A DNA stretch of 64,000 nt from Actinoallomurus purpureus (GTDB lineage Bacteria; Actinomycetota; Actinomycetes; Streptosporangiales; Streptosporangiaceae), in NCBI RefSeq assembly GCF_024055795.1, contig NZ_JAMXMY010000005.1, forward strand, positions 62,001 through 126,000, given 5' to 3'. Below the pieces are notes generated by a model, which was not told where the DNA came from, did not search any database, and was given only the letters and a program-made list of their open reading frames with translations. The position numbers and the translations under genes were made by a program. Positions 52,371 to 60,929 of the stretch are shown in pieces (the first letter of the stretch is position 1; every line of letters starts with the position of its first letter).

Positions 52371-54122
52371 CTATCGCATCGGCCGACCGGCGCGGTCAAC
52401 CTTACGGGAATCAGGGCGCGCCGCGGCATTCTCGATCCAGCGCCGGACGCTCTCGGCGCCGTGGGGCGGGCAGGTCCACGTGCCGTCGACCTCGACCAGG
52501 CGCACGCCGGGGGAGTCGAGCCAGCGCAGGACGCATTCCATCTCCTCGGCCGAGGCCCTCGGGGTCGCCCCGATCCCCGGGCGTACCGTCTCGGCGGTGG
52601 CGACGAGCGCGTCGACGTACGGGACGGGGTGGGCGTTCGGCGGGACGGTGCCGGCGGCGGCGAGCCGGCCGTGGCGCACGACGTGCAGCTCCCAGCCGCC
52701 GTCGAAGGCGGGCCGTGCCGCGACCAGCTGCGCCAGCCCCGCGAGGGCGGACAGCCGCTGGCAGCGCGCGGCGCCGCGGACGAAGGCGGCCAGCCGGTCG
52801 CGCTGCACGGCGGCCTCCTCGTAGCGCAGCTCGGCGGCGAGCCGGTCGATGCGGGCCCGGGCGGCCGTGACGACCGGCCGGACGTCGCCCTCCAGGATCG
52901 TCCGCGCCAGGGAGCCGTGCCGGGAGTAGTCCTCCGGCGCCTGCCGGCCCTCGCACGGCGCCCCGCAGCGCCCGAGCTCGGCCAGCGCGCAGGTGGCGGC
53001 GCGCCCGCTCTCGATCAGCCGCAGGGTCAGCCGCTGGGTGCACTGGCGCAGGGGGACCGCGTCATGGACGGCGGCGCGCGCCTCCTCGGCCGTGCGGGTG
53101 CTGCCGAACGGGCCCAGGTAGGTGGCGCCGTCGTCGCGGACCTCCCGGACGATCGACAGCCGGGGGAAGGCCTCGGCGGTGAGCTTGAGCCACACCGCCC
53201 GCTCCGGATGGCGGGACCGGCGGTTGTAACGCGGCTTGTGCGCGGCGATGAGCCGCAGCTCGCGGACCTCGGCCTCGAGGGGGCTCGCGCACACGATGGT
53301 CCGCACCCGCTCGGCGATCCCGATCATCTCGCGAACGTGGCGGCGGGTCTCCGACGCGGTGAAGTAGGACGTGACACGGCTGCGCAGCCGGCCGCTCTTG
53401 CCGACGTACAGCACCTCGCCGCGGGTGTCCTCGAAGAGGTACACGCCGGGTGCGGCGGGCACGCCGTCGGCCAGGTGACGTTTGCTGCGCTGCTCCGGCG
53501 TCGGCGCGCGGGTGAAGCCGGTCAGCTCCTCCAGGGTGTGCACCCCGAACGCGCCGGCGCGCTCCAGCAGGCCGTGCAGCACGTCGACGGTCGCGCGGGC
53601 GTCGGTGAGCGCGCGGTGGCAGGGCTCGATGCGGGTGCGGAAGAAGCGGGCGAGGGTGGCGAGCTTGCAGTTGGGGACCTCGTCGCGGGTGAGGAGACGG
53701 CGCGCGAGGTCGACCGTGTCCACGACCGGCGGTGCCGGCCAGGGGCGCTCCTGCGCGGCGCAGGCGGCCTTCAGGAAGCCCGTGTCGAACGGCGCGTTGT
53801 GGGCGACGAGGACGGCGCCCCTGGCGAACTCCAGGAAGGAGGGCAGGACCTCGCCGATCCGGGGAGCGGCCACGACCATCTGCTGGGTGATGCCGGTGAT
53901 CACCGAGATGAACGGCGGGATCGGCATGCCGGGGTCGACGAGAGTGGCGAACTCGCCCACGACCTCGCCCCCGCACACCTTGACCGCGCCGATCTCGGTG
54001 ATCGCGTCATCCTTGGCCGATCCTCCGGTCGTCTCGAGATCGACGACGACGAAGGTGACCCCGGCCAGCGGGGTGCCGAGGTCATCGAGGGTGCCCTGCA
54101 CGGCAGGGCCGACAGAGGCCAT
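52371..54122 (-). CDS. DEDD exonuclease/GIY-YIG nuclease fusion (Rv2191 type)
   Basis: A 583-residue two-nuclease protein. Residues ~20-185 form a DnaQ-like 3'-5' exonuclease (Asp28 and Glu30 in VVVDLETTGG, NAPFDTGFL, and CHRALTDARAT). Residues ~222-300 form a GIY-YIG domain (GVYLFEDTRGEVLYVGKSG) like that of UvrC/Cho, followed by a UvrC-like Cys region (RCGAPCEG) and a UVR-type helix pair (LAAELRYEEAAVQRDRL). The combination suggests DNA repair incision plus resection. It is the mycobacterial Rv2191 type, in the same neighbourhood. Confidence 0.92.
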   Translation of the reverse strand: MASVGPAVQGTLDDLGTPLAGVTFVVVDLETTGGSAKDDAITEIGAVKVCGGEVVGEFATLVDPGMPIPPFISVITGITQQMVVAAPRIGEVLPSFLEFARGAVLVAHNAPFDTGFLKAACAAQERPWPAPPVVDTVDLARRLLTRDEVPNCKLATLARFFRTRIEPCHRALTDARATVDVLHGLLERAGAFGVHTLEELTGFTRAPTPEQRSKRHLADGVPAAPGVYLFEDTRGEVLYVGKSGRLRSRVTSYFTASETRRHVREMIGIAERVRTIVCASPLEAEVRELRLIAAHKPRYNRRSRHPERAVWLKLTAEAFPRLSIVREVRDDGATYLGPFGSTRTAEEARAAVHDAVPLRQCTQRLTLRLIESGRAATCALAELGRCGAPCEGRQAPEDYSRHGSLARTILEGDVRPVVTAARARIDRLAAELRYEEAAVQRDRLAAFVRGAARCQRLSALAGLAQLVAARPAFDGGWELHVVRHGRLAAAGTVPPNAHPVPYVDALVATAETVRPGIGATPRASAEEMECVLRWLDSPGVRLVEVDGTWTCPPHGAESVRRWIENAAARPDSRKVDRAGRPMR

Positions 54123-54175
54123 GGCGGAACCGTACGCGTGGCGACCGACATTCCGTGCCGGTGACCTGGTGCCGG

Positions 54176-54189
54176 ATACCGTGCGGTAT
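54176..54189. promoter_or_regulatory. Palindrome between divergent nuclease and NYN genes
   Basis: ATACCG-TG-CGGTAT is a 14-bp perfect inverted repeat in the 138-bp divergent gap. It may be an operator; no regulator is suggested by the sequence. Confidence 0.3.
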
Positions 54190-54260
54190 TCGTCGGGGGG
54201 ATTGCGGACCGTGGGTCGCCAGGGCGTCTACGCTGGGCAGCGACGGCGACACGGAGCCCG

Positions 54261-55640
54261 GTGCACGCGTCCCGGCGCACCACCCCACCCGGCTCGACCA
54301 ATGAGGAGCAGACCATCGACACCGGCCCGGGCGAACACCTCGATCAGCCGCTCCCCGAAGCGGTCCGGCAGCGCGTCGTCGAGGCCGCGGCCGACGTGAT
54401 CGGTGCGCTCCGGTCCGATGAGCTCCCGGCGCCGCTGCGGCGCGTCGCCCGGTTCGAACCCCGCCGCCGGGCCCGGCTGGCCGCGACCCTGATCGCCGCG
54501 CATCTGGAGGACCACGCGGGGTTCCGCGAGCGCGTCGCCGAGGTCGTCCGGGAGAGCGAGCCGGTGCTGGGTGAGGCGATCCTCTCGGGCACGGTGCCTC
54601 CCGCCGCCGACCCGGTGACCGTCGCGGCCCTCGCCTACCTGCTGCGCCCGCCAGGCTGGCCCGAGCGGATCGAGACCGCGCGCCGTGACCTGGAGCGGTC
54701 CGCGGCGGCCGCCGAGGAGGCCAGGGTCATCCGCCAGGTCGCCGAACTCCGCGAGCAGATCGCCGCGGCGAAGGCCACCCGTTCGGAGGAGACGGAGAAG
54801 CTCCGCGCCGAGCTGCGCGAGGTCCGCGGCGAGAACGCCGAGCTGCGCAAGCGCCTGCACGAGGCGCGGGCCAAGGCGAAACGGGAGCACGCACGGGCGG
54901 AGGAGCTCGACCGCCGGCTGGGGGAGGAGCGCGCCGCGTCGTCCGTCGCGGCGGCCGCCGCCGAGGCGGAGCTGCGCCGGCTGCGCAGCCGGCTGTCCCA
55001 TGCCGAGGCCGCCGCGGAGAGCGCCCGGCGTGCCGCCCGGGAGGGCCGCAGCGTCGACGAGGCCCGGCTGCGCGTCCTTCTGGACGCCCTCACCGACGCC
55101 GCCAAGGGCCTGCGCGACGAGATCGCCCTGCCGCCCGGCATCACCAGGCCCGCCGACAGCGTCGGGGGCATCACGCCCAGCCGTCCCGGGCACCGCACGC
55201 TGCCCGGGCGGGCGCTGGCCGACAGCGACCCGGCGCTCCTCGACCAGTTGCTCACCCTCCCGCAGGTCCACCTCATCATCGACGGCTACAACGTCACCAA
55301 GACCGGCTACGGCGACCTGCCGCTAGCCGACCAGCGGGCCCGTCTGGTCTCGGGTCTGGGCGTGCTGCACGCCCAGACCAAGGCGGAGGTGACGGTGGTG
55401 TTCGACGGTGCGGAGTTGAACGCCCCCGTCGCGGTGCAGGCGCCACGCGGCGTCCGCGTGCTGTTCAGCGAGCCCGGCCAGACGGCGGACGAGCTCATCG
55501 GCCACCTCGTACGCGCCGAGCCGAGGGGACGCGCCGTGGTGGTCATCTCCTCCGACCAGGAGGTCTGCGACTCGGCCCGCAGGGCCGACGCCCGGCCGGC
55601 CCCGTCGTCGCTCCTCCTCCGCCGCCTCGGCCGCACCTGA
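54261..55640 (+). CDS. NYN-domain (PIN-like) protein with coiled coil
   Basis: A 459-residue protein. After a helical N-terminal domain (~30-150) there is a long coiled coil at ~155-275 rich in Ala, Glu and Arg. The C-terminal NYN/YacP-like RNase domain (~330-459) shows HLIIDGYNVTKTGYGDLPL, VTVVFDGAEL and VVISSDQEV, giving the expected acidic residues. A role in RNA processing or decay is inferred from the family. GTG 54261 has GGAG 4 nt upstream. GAGGAG at 54304-54309 precedes an in-frame ATC, not a usual start. Confidence 0.85.
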   Translation: MHASRRTTPPGSTNEEQTIDTGPGEHLDQPLPEAVRQRVVEAAADVIGALRSDELPAPLRRVARFEPRRRARLAATLIAAHLEDHAGFRERVAEVVRESEPVLGEAILSGTVPPAADPVTVAALAYLLRPPGWPERIETARRDLERSAAAAEEARVIRQVAELREQIAAAKATRSEETEKLRAELREVRGENAELRKRLHEARAKAKREHARAEELDRRLGEERAASSVAAAAAEAELRRLRSRLSHAEAAAESARRAAREGRSVDEARLRVLLDALTDAAKGLRDEIALPPGITRPADSVGGITPSRPGHRTLPGRALADSDPALLDQLLTLPQVHLIIDGYNVTKTGYGDLPLADQRARLVSGLGVLHAQTKAEVTVVFDGAELNAPVAVQAPRGVRVLFSEPGQTADELIGHLVRAEPRGRAVVVISSDQEVCDSARRADARPAPSSLLLRRLGRT

Positions 55641-55645
55641 CGATC

Positions 55646-55695
55646 GCCCCTCGCCCGGCCACTCCGCTCACGCGCCCCTCGCCCGGCCACTCCGC
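55646..55695. repeat. Two direct copies of a 22-bp sequence after the NYN gene
   Basis: GCCCCTCGCCCGGCCACTCCGC occurs at 55646-55667 and 55674-55695, a 28-bp period. The following 150 bp are C/T-rich with short CTCGTC-like repeats, and no gene or clear terminator is seen before 55848. Confidence 0.8.
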
Positions 55696-55847
55696 GCGCT
55701 CGTCGTCCTCGCTCGGGCTCGTGGGTCGCTCGTCTTCCTCACTCGCTGCGCGGCGGCCCCGTCCCTCGACCGCTCCTCGTCCTCGCCCCGGATTTGTCGG
55801 TGGCTCCTCCTAACGTTCGGCCATGACGACGACACGAGGAGGAATTC

Positions 55848-56039
55848 GTGATCATCGACTGCGACAAGTGTGAGCTACGCAACGTCGGATGTGCCGACTG
55901 CGTCGTCACAGCGATGCCCGTGATCCCGGAGTCAGGTCTGGAGATCGGGCCGCTCGAGCGCCGGGCGCTGGGGATACTCGCCGCCGAGGGATTGATTCCC
56001 CCGCTGCGGTTGACGATCTCCGTCGATCGCGCATCGTGA
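55848..56039 (+). CDS. Small double-CxxC protein
   Basis: A 63-residue protein starting at GTG 55848 behind a strong GGAGGA site. It begins MIIDCDKCELRNVGCADCVV, with two CxxC pairs that could bind zinc or an Fe-S cluster, then a short acidic helical part (LERRALGILAAEGLIPPL). It sits upstream of the NlpC/P60 genes. I recall small proteins like it in actinomycetes but no assigned function. Confidence 0.7.
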   Translation: MIIDCDKCELRNVGCADCVVTAMPVIPESGLEIGPLERRALGILAAEGLIPPLRLTISVDRAS

Positions 56040-56214
56040 CGACAAGCGCGCAGGCTGTTGCCTGAATGACGAGAATTGTTAGAATTCCGGGAGAAGCGGT
56101 TGTTACCAGCGTGAGACTTGACTAGTCTCACGCGCTGAGCCGGTCGCTGTTTCGTCGCCCCCCAGGCGACGGCGACGGCCACCGCCGAGTCGTCACGTTC
56201 GGTGAGGTCGCCCG

Positions 56215-56345
56215 GGGTTCGGGCCCTACGATCCTCACCGGCACGACGAGCCGGGGAACCAGGTTTCCGGGGTGAATCGGGGCGCGACGCGCTCCGTAGG
56301 GCGCCTTCCACGCCCGAATCCGTCAGCTAACCCGGTAGGCGGTCA
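56215..56345 (+). promoter_or_regulatory. c-di-AMP riboswitch (ydaO/yuaA type) 1
   Basis: The conserved ydaO segments occur in order: GGGGAACC (~56253-56260), CCGGGGTGAATCG (~56267-56279), CTCCGTAGGG, and CCGAATC-CGTCAGCTAACCC (56314-56333) ending GGTAGGCG. It directly precedes the NlpC/P60 gene and shares its last bases with the first possible start. In actinobacteria this element often controls cell-wall hydrolase genes and is turned off by c-di-AMP. The rest of the 330-bp gap (56040-56214) shows nothing else firm. Confidence 0.93.
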
Positions 56346-56369
56346 GTGGGAGAGGGGCGTGCCGCAATC

Positions 56370-57431
56370 GTGGCAACAGAGCGCAGTGCCGACGGCTCAG
56401 CCGTCGGTCGGCCGGCGAGTGGCGGGTTCGGCGGCCGCGTGCTGGTCACCCTGTGCGTCGCCGCCTCAGTGGCGCTGACTTTGCCGGCCGGTACGGCCGA
56501 GGCGAAGCCGAAGCAGACGCTGAGCCAGGCGAAGGCCGAGCTGACCAGGTTGAATTCCAAGTTCGACCACCAGGACAACACCTACAACAAGGCCAAGTCC
56601 CAGTGGCAGGCGGCCGACAAGAGGCTCAAGGCGCTGAACGCCTCGGTCAAGCAGCAGCGCCGGTCCTGGGAGGACTTGCGCGTCCGCGTCGCTCAGATGG
56701 CCGCGTCCGCGTACAAGAGCGGCTCGGCCAACGCGGACATCCCCGCACTCGTGTCGGCCAAGGACCCGCAGTCCGTGCTCGACCAGATGTCGGCGTTCGC
56801 GCAGGTGTCGAAGAACCGCTCGACCGAGCTCAGCCAGTTCCTGAACGTCGCCCAGCTGCTGCAGCGGCAGCAGGCGCAGGCCAAGCAGGCCGAAACAGAC
56901 CTGGCGCAGAAGAAGAACGCCGCCCTCGACCAGAAGAAGCAGATGGAGAAGTTGGTCACGCGGCAGAAGGCGCTGATCAAGAAGCTGGGCCCCGCGGCCG
57001 AGAGCGGTGGCGGTGGCGGCGGTGACGACAGCGGCCCCATGCCGAGCAACTGCGGCGGCGGCTACACGGGCTCGGCGACGGGCAAGGCGCGCACCGTCCT
57101 CGTCTGGGCGTACAGCAAGTGCGGCAGCCCGTACCTCTACGGCGGCAACGGCCCGCGGTACGACTGCTCGGGCTTCACGATGGCGGCCTACCGGCAGGCC
57201 GGGGTGAGCATCCCCCGCGTCGTCCCCGACCAGTACGACGCGACCAGCCGGGTCTCCCGGGCCAACCTGTCGCCCGGCGACCTGGTCTTCTTCGACAACC
57301 TCGGGCACGTCGGCATCTACGTCGGCGGCGGCAAGTTCATCCACGACCCGCACACGGGCTCGTACGTGAAGATCGACAGCCTGAGCAACGTCTGGTACAG
57401 CTCCCACTACGTCGGCGCCGGCCAGCTCTAG
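56370..57431 (+). CDS. NlpC/P60 peptidoglycan endopeptidase with coiled coil (copy 1)
   Basis: A 353-residue secreted hydrolase (361 if GTG 56346 is used). After a signal peptide (LVTLCVAASVALTLPAGTAEA) comes a coiled coil (~55-200, LSQAKAELTRLNSKFDHQ onward), a Gly linker, then the NlpC/P60 domain. The nucleophile Cys266 is in RYDCSGFTMAAYRQAG; His is in LGHVGIYVGGG and a second His in KFIHDPH. The layout is that of RipA/RipC-like endopeptidases that cut peptide stems during growth and division. GTG 56370 follows GGAGAGGGG at a longish 11-12 nt. Controlled by the c-di-AMP riboswitch just upstream. Confidence 0.93.
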   Translation: MATERSADGSAVGRPASGGFGGRVLVTLCVAASVALTLPAGTAEAKPKQTLSQAKAELTRLNSKFDHQDNTYNKAKSQWQAADKRLKALNASVKQQRRSWEDLRVRVAQMAASAYKSGSANADIPALVSAKDPQSVLDQMSAFAQVSKNRSTELSQFLNVAQLLQRQQAQAKQAETDLAQKKNAALDQKKQMEKLVTRQKALIKKLGPAAESGGGGGGDDSGPMPSNCGGGYTGSATGKARTVLVWAYSKCGSPYLYGGNGPRYDCSGFTMAAYRQAGVSIPRVVPDQYDATSRVSRANLSPGDLVFFDNLGHVGIYVGGGKFIHDPHTGSYVKIDSLSNVWYSSHYVGAGQL

Positions 57432-57465
57432 GAGCGCGATCACCATGGCCAAGGAGCGTACGATC

Positions 57466-58443
57466 ATGTCCAGGACCGGCCGCCGGTTCGTGACGACCAT
57501 CGGGTTCGTCGCCATCGCCGGGCTTTCCCTGCCCGGAGTTCCCGCGCACGCCAGCCCCGGTGGCTCGCTGAGCGCGGCGAAGAAGCAGCTGGCGACGCTG
57601 AACGACCAAGTCGACCAGCTGGGCAACCAGTACAACAAGACGAAGGCCGACTGGAAGGCGGCTCAGGGCCGCCTCAACGCGCTGAGCAAGTCGGTGCAGG
57701 CAGAGCGCAAGACCTTCCAGCAGCTCCGGCTGCGGGTGGCGCAGCTGGCCGCGGACGCCTACAAGTCCGGGGACAACGGATCGATCCCCGCGCTCGTCGG
57801 CTCGAAGGACCCCGACGCCGTGCTCTCGCAGATGTCGGCGTTCACCCAGCTCGCGCACAACCGGACGGCCGAGTTCTCGCAGTACCTCGCCTCCGCCCAG
57901 CGGCTGGAGCGCGAGCAGGCGCTGCGCGTGCAGGCGGCCCAGCAGCTCACGGCGAAGAAGAACCAGCTGGAGAAGCAGCGTTCGCAGGCCAACGCGGCCG
58001 TCAAGAAGCAGCTGCGGCTGATCGCCAAGCTCGGCGGGAGCATCGATCCCGGCAGCTCCAAGGAGAACTGCTCGATCCTGGCGACGGGCAAGGCGGAGAT
58101 CGTCCTGAAGTTCGCCTGCGCCCAGCTCGGCAAGCCGTACGTCTTCGGCGGCGCGGGCCCGGGGGTCTGGGACTGCTCTGGGCTGACGATGGTGGCGTTC
58201 CGCAAGGTCGGCATCAAGCTCAACCACTGGGTGCCGGACCAGTACGACGCCAGCCGACGGGTCTCCAAGGCGGACCTGCAGCCGGGCGACCTGGTCTTCT
58301 TCCACGACCTCGGGCACATGGGGATCTACGTCGGCCAGGGCAAGTTCCTGCACGCCCCGCACACCGGCGACGTCGTCAAGATCTCTAACCTCAGCGACTC
58401 CTGGTACACCTCCGTGTGGGTAGGCGGCGGCCGGCTGGTCTGA
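57466..58443 (+). CDS. NlpC/P60 peptidoglycan endopeptidase with coiled coil (copy 2)
   Basis: A 325-residue paralogue of the preceding gene with the same plan: signal peptide (VTTIGFVAIAGLSLPGVPAHA), coiled coil (~32-190), then the P60 domain with Cys in VWDCSGLTMVAFRKVG and His in LGHMGIYVGQG. ATG 57466 is preferred because AAGGAG lies 9 nt upstream; ATG 57445 also works. It follows copy 1 by 34 bp, so it should share the same c-di-AMP-controlled transcript. Confidence 0.93.
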   Translation: MSRTGRRFVTTIGFVAIAGLSLPGVPAHASPGGSLSAAKKQLATLNDQVDQLGNQYNKTKADWKAAQGRLNALSKSVQAERKTFQQLRLRVAQLAADAYKSGDNGSIPALVGSKDPDAVLSQMSAFTQLAHNRTAEFSQYLASAQRLEREQALRVQAAQQLTAKKNQLEKQRSQANAAVKKQLRLIAKLGGSIDPGSSKENCSILATGKAEIVLKFACAQLGKPYVFGGAGPGVWDCSGLTMVAFRKVGIKLNHWVPDQYDASRRVSKADLQPGDLVFFHDLGHMGIYVGQGKFLHAPHTGDVVKISNLSDSWYTSVWVGGGRLV

Positions 58444-58477
58444 GGCCGGCGGACAACTGAAACAGCGGACGGCGGCA

Positions 58478-58499
58478 GGCCGGGAGCGGATTCCCGGCC
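58478..58499 (+). terminator. Hairpin terminator after the second NlpC/P60 gene
   Basis: GGCCGGGA (58478-58485) and TCCCGGCC (58492-58499) form an 8-bp stem with a 6-nt loop, 35 bp after the stop. Between here and 58740 there are more GC-rich inverted repeats but no gene that I can support. Confidence 0.6.
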
Positions 58500-58740
58500 G
58501 GGCTCGACCTGCGGCGCGGACCGGATCCGGTCGGCCTGCCGGCGTCATCGCGAATCTTCCGCACCCGGTGATGGTGCGGTGCAGGCTTGCGGCGCACGCC
58601 ATGCGCCGCTCGGCCGGAGAGGCCTCCGTCAACGGCGGCGCGTCGTGGGGACGCGCCCCTGAGGACGGGCCGGTTCCGGCTTGTCAGAGATGCAGAGGAA
58701 CGGTCATCACCGACGTGGTCCGACGGGGGCCGCGGGTGGC

Positions 58741-58895
58741 CGTCAACGCCTAATCCGCGGGCACGCGGAACCGGGGAACCAACCGCGCCGAAAGGCGCGG
58801 CTTCACGGGGGTGAATCGGGGCGCCTGTTCTCCCACAGGCATGCCGTAGGGCGGCTTCCACGTCCGAACCCGACAGCTAACCCGGTAGGCGTAGT
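58741..58895 (+). promoter_or_regulatory. c-di-AMP riboswitch (ydaO/yuaA type) 2
   Basis: A second complete ydaO-type element: CGCCTAATCCGCGG (~58747), GGAACCGGGGAACC, a side hairpin CGCGCCGAAAGGCGCG, CGGGGGTGAATCGGGG (~58806-58821), then CCGTAGGGCGG and CCGAACCCGACAGCTAACCC (58864-58883) ending GGTAGGCG. It lies directly upstream of the small C40 peptidase. Compared with element 1 the core is near-identical while the side helices differ, as expected for functional RNA. Confidence 0.94.
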
Positions 58896-58909
58896 GGAAG
58901 GAGAGACCC

Positions 58910-59461
58910 CTGTCTCGCAACCCCTCGACCACTTCGTCGCTGCGCCTCCGCCTCGTCGGAGGCATGGTGGCAGCGGGTGCGGTCCTCGCCCCCGTCGCCT
59001 TCACGGCCTCCGCGGCGCACGCCGCGACCCCTCAGACGGCCGTCGTCAAGGCGCAGAAGAAGCACAAGTCCTGGAGTCAGCGTCACAAGGTCGGTCTGAA
59101 GGCGGTCTCCGCCGCCCGTAAGCAGATCGGCAAGTGGTACCGCTACGGGGGCGCCGGGCCGACCAGGTTCGACTGCTCCGGTCTGGTGCAGTACTCGTAC
59201 CGCAAGGCGGGCGTCCGCCTGCCGCGCACCGCGGGCCAGCAGCACCGTCACATCAAGCGCCACATCCGGTGGAAGAACCTCGCCGCCGGTGACCTGGTGT
59301 ACTTCAACTACAACAACCACACCGGGATCATCTCCAAGGTGAAGGGCCACAAGATCTACATGATCCACGCGTCGCACACCGGCACGCAGATCAAAGAGGT
59401 CCGGATCGACAACAACAGCTACTACCGCAGTAAGTTCTACGGCGCCGCACGCCCGTACTGA
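58910..59461 (+). CDS. Small secreted NlpC/P60 (C40) peptidase, apparent CTG start
   Basis: A 183-residue secreted C40 peptidase without coiled coil. Catalytic Cys is in RFDCSGLVQYSYRKAG, His in NNHTGIISKVKG, and a second His in IHASHTG. The usual ATG at 58964 would start inside the signal peptide and remove its basic region. CTG 58910 is in frame, has AAGGAG 7 nt upstream, and gives a full signal peptide (SRNPSTTSSLRLRLVGGMV to AAHA). An in-frame TAG at 58892 excludes earlier starts. It lies 14 bp past the end of c-di-AMP riboswitch 2. Confidence 0.9.
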   Translation: MSRNPSTTSSLRLRLVGGMVAAGAVLAPVAFTASAAHAATPQTAVVKAQKKHKSWSQRHKVGLKAVSAARKQIGKWYRYGGAGPTRFDCSGLVQYSYRKAGVRLPRTAGQQHRHIKRHIRWKNLAAGDLVYFNYNNHTGIISKVKGHKIYMIHASHTGTQIKEVRIDNNSYYRSKFYGAARPY

Positions 59462-59525
59462 GCGGAGCTGAACCCCGGCGCCGCCCCCCGCTGCGGCGCG
59501 GCATTCGGCAGCGAGCCGGCTGATC

Positions 59526-59559
59526 ACGCCGGGGCCGTCCACACGGACGGCCCCGGCGT
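59526..59559 (+). terminator. Terminator after the C40 peptidase gene
   Basis: ACGCCGGGGCCGTCC (59526-59540) and its exact complement (59545-59559) form a 15-bp stem with an ACAC loop followed by TCTCAG. Confidence 0.88.
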
Positions 59560-59588
59560 TCTCAGTTTCGCCCGCTACCATCACGCGC

Positions 59589-60929
59589 ATGTCGTCGGCG
59601 AGCACCGGGCAGGGACGGGTCGCCGCGCTGGCCGGGGCGGCGATCGCGTTGAACCTGGTCACCGCGGTCGGCTACGTCACGCTGCACCGCGAGTCGGGGC
59701 GTACGGCCGCGTCGCCGGTCGCCGCCGGGGCGGTGCCCGCCCCCAGCCCGGCCACCGTCACGGCCGTCCTGCAGCGCCGTTCCCGCGCCGTCCTCGCCCA
59801 CGACCGCGCGGCCTTCCTCGCCACCGTCGATCCGTCGGACGAGGCGTTCCGCACCGGGCAGGAGACGCTCTTCGACAACCTGGCGAAGATCCCCCTGGCG
59901 ACGTGGCGCGAGTCGCTGGCGGACACCCGCGCAGCCACGGCCGCCGACGACGGCTGGACGGCGCGCCTGACGCTCACGTACCGGCTGCGCGGCTTCGACG
60001 CGAGCGACGTCGCCTACACCCAGTACCTCACCTTCGACCGGCGCAAGGACGCGGGCTGGGTGGTGTCCGGCGACGGCTCCGCGCACGGTCTGCGCGACGA
60101 CCCGCAGATCTGGGACGATGGCGACCTCACCGTCATCCGGGGCCGGCGCAGCCTGGTCCTCGGCGAAGGCGGCACCGGGGTCGGGGACGGGGCCGGAGCG
60201 ACCGACGGCCCCGAGACACGGACCGTCGAGCTGCGCGACATCGCCCACCGGCTGGACACCGGAGTCGGCCTGGTCTCCGACGTCGTCGGCGACCGCTGGT
60301 CACGGCGGGTCGTGGCGCTCGCGCCCGCGACGGAGCAGCAGGCCGAGGAACTCGTCGGCGACGTCCGGAACCTGGGCGACATCGCCGCGCTCGCCACCGT
60401 CAGCGGCGGTGCGGGTGACAGCGAGCGCGGCGCCGACCGCGTCGTCATCACCCCCACCGCGTTCGGCCGGCTGAACGGGCTCGGCCGGCACGTCGTGCTC
60501 ACCCACGAACTCGTCCACGTCGCGATGGGCGGTGCCCGCGACAGCCGCACCCCCATGTGGCTCGTCGAAGGACTCGCCGACTACGTCGGCTACAAGAAGG
60601 CCGGCGTCTCGACGCGGGCGGCGGGGCGCGAGCTCGCCGCCCTGATCACCTCCGGAGACGCCCCCGCGTCACCGCCGGGGCGTAACGCCTTCACCGGGTC
60701 CGGCGAACGCCTGTCCGCCGCCTACGAAGAGGCGTGGCTGGCCTGCCGGATGATCGCGGAACGCTACGGTGAGAGCAAGCTGGTCCGGCTGTACCGGACC
60801 GCCATGGCCGAACCCGGCGACGCCGGGGACCCGCGGATCGAGGAGCGCGCCCTGCGGAGCGTGCTCGGCGTCGGGTCGACCGAGTTCGCCGCGCAGTGGC
60901 GGGCCTACATGCGGAAGGAGCTCACTTGA
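59589..60929 (+). CDS. Exported HExxH metallopeptidase-like protein, unknown family
   Basis: A 446-residue protein with a signal/anchor helix (VAALAGAAIALNLVTAVGYV), an NTF2-like first half and a C-terminal metallopeptidase-like domain. The zinc motif is HELVH (306-310) in VVLTHELVHVAMGG, with a downstream Glu in WLVEGLADYVGYKKAG about 18 residues later, the gluzincin pattern. It resembles secreted MA-type peptidase domains in actinomycetes. The next gene, an M48 protease, starts in its stop codon. Substrate and role are unknown. Confidence 0.8.
   Translation: MSSASTGQGRVAALAGAAIALNLVTAVGYVTLHRESGRTAASPVAAGAVPAPSPATVTAVLQRRSRAVLAHDRAAFLATVDPSDEAFRTGQETLFDNLAKIPLATWRESLADTRAATAADDGWTARLTLTYRLRGFDASDVAYTQYLTFDRRKDAGWVVSGDGSAHGLRDDPQIWDDGDLTVIRGRRSLVLGEGGTGVGDGAGATDGPETRTVELRDIAHRLDTGVGLVSDVVGDRWSRRVVALAPATEQQAEELVGDVRNLGDIAALATVSGGAGDSERGADRVVITPTAFGRLNGLGRHVVLTHELVHVAMGGARDSRTPMWLVEGLADYVGYKKAGVSTRAAGRELAALITSGDAPASPPGRNAFTGSGERLSAAYEEAWLACRMIAERYGESKLVRLYRTAMAEPGDAGDPRIEERALRSVLGVGSTEFAAQWRAYMRKELT

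Noticed and set aside
54301-54317. ATC start for the NYN gene behind GAGGAG
   Set aside because: The in-frame GTG 54261 has its own GGAG site; an ATC start is rare and not needed.
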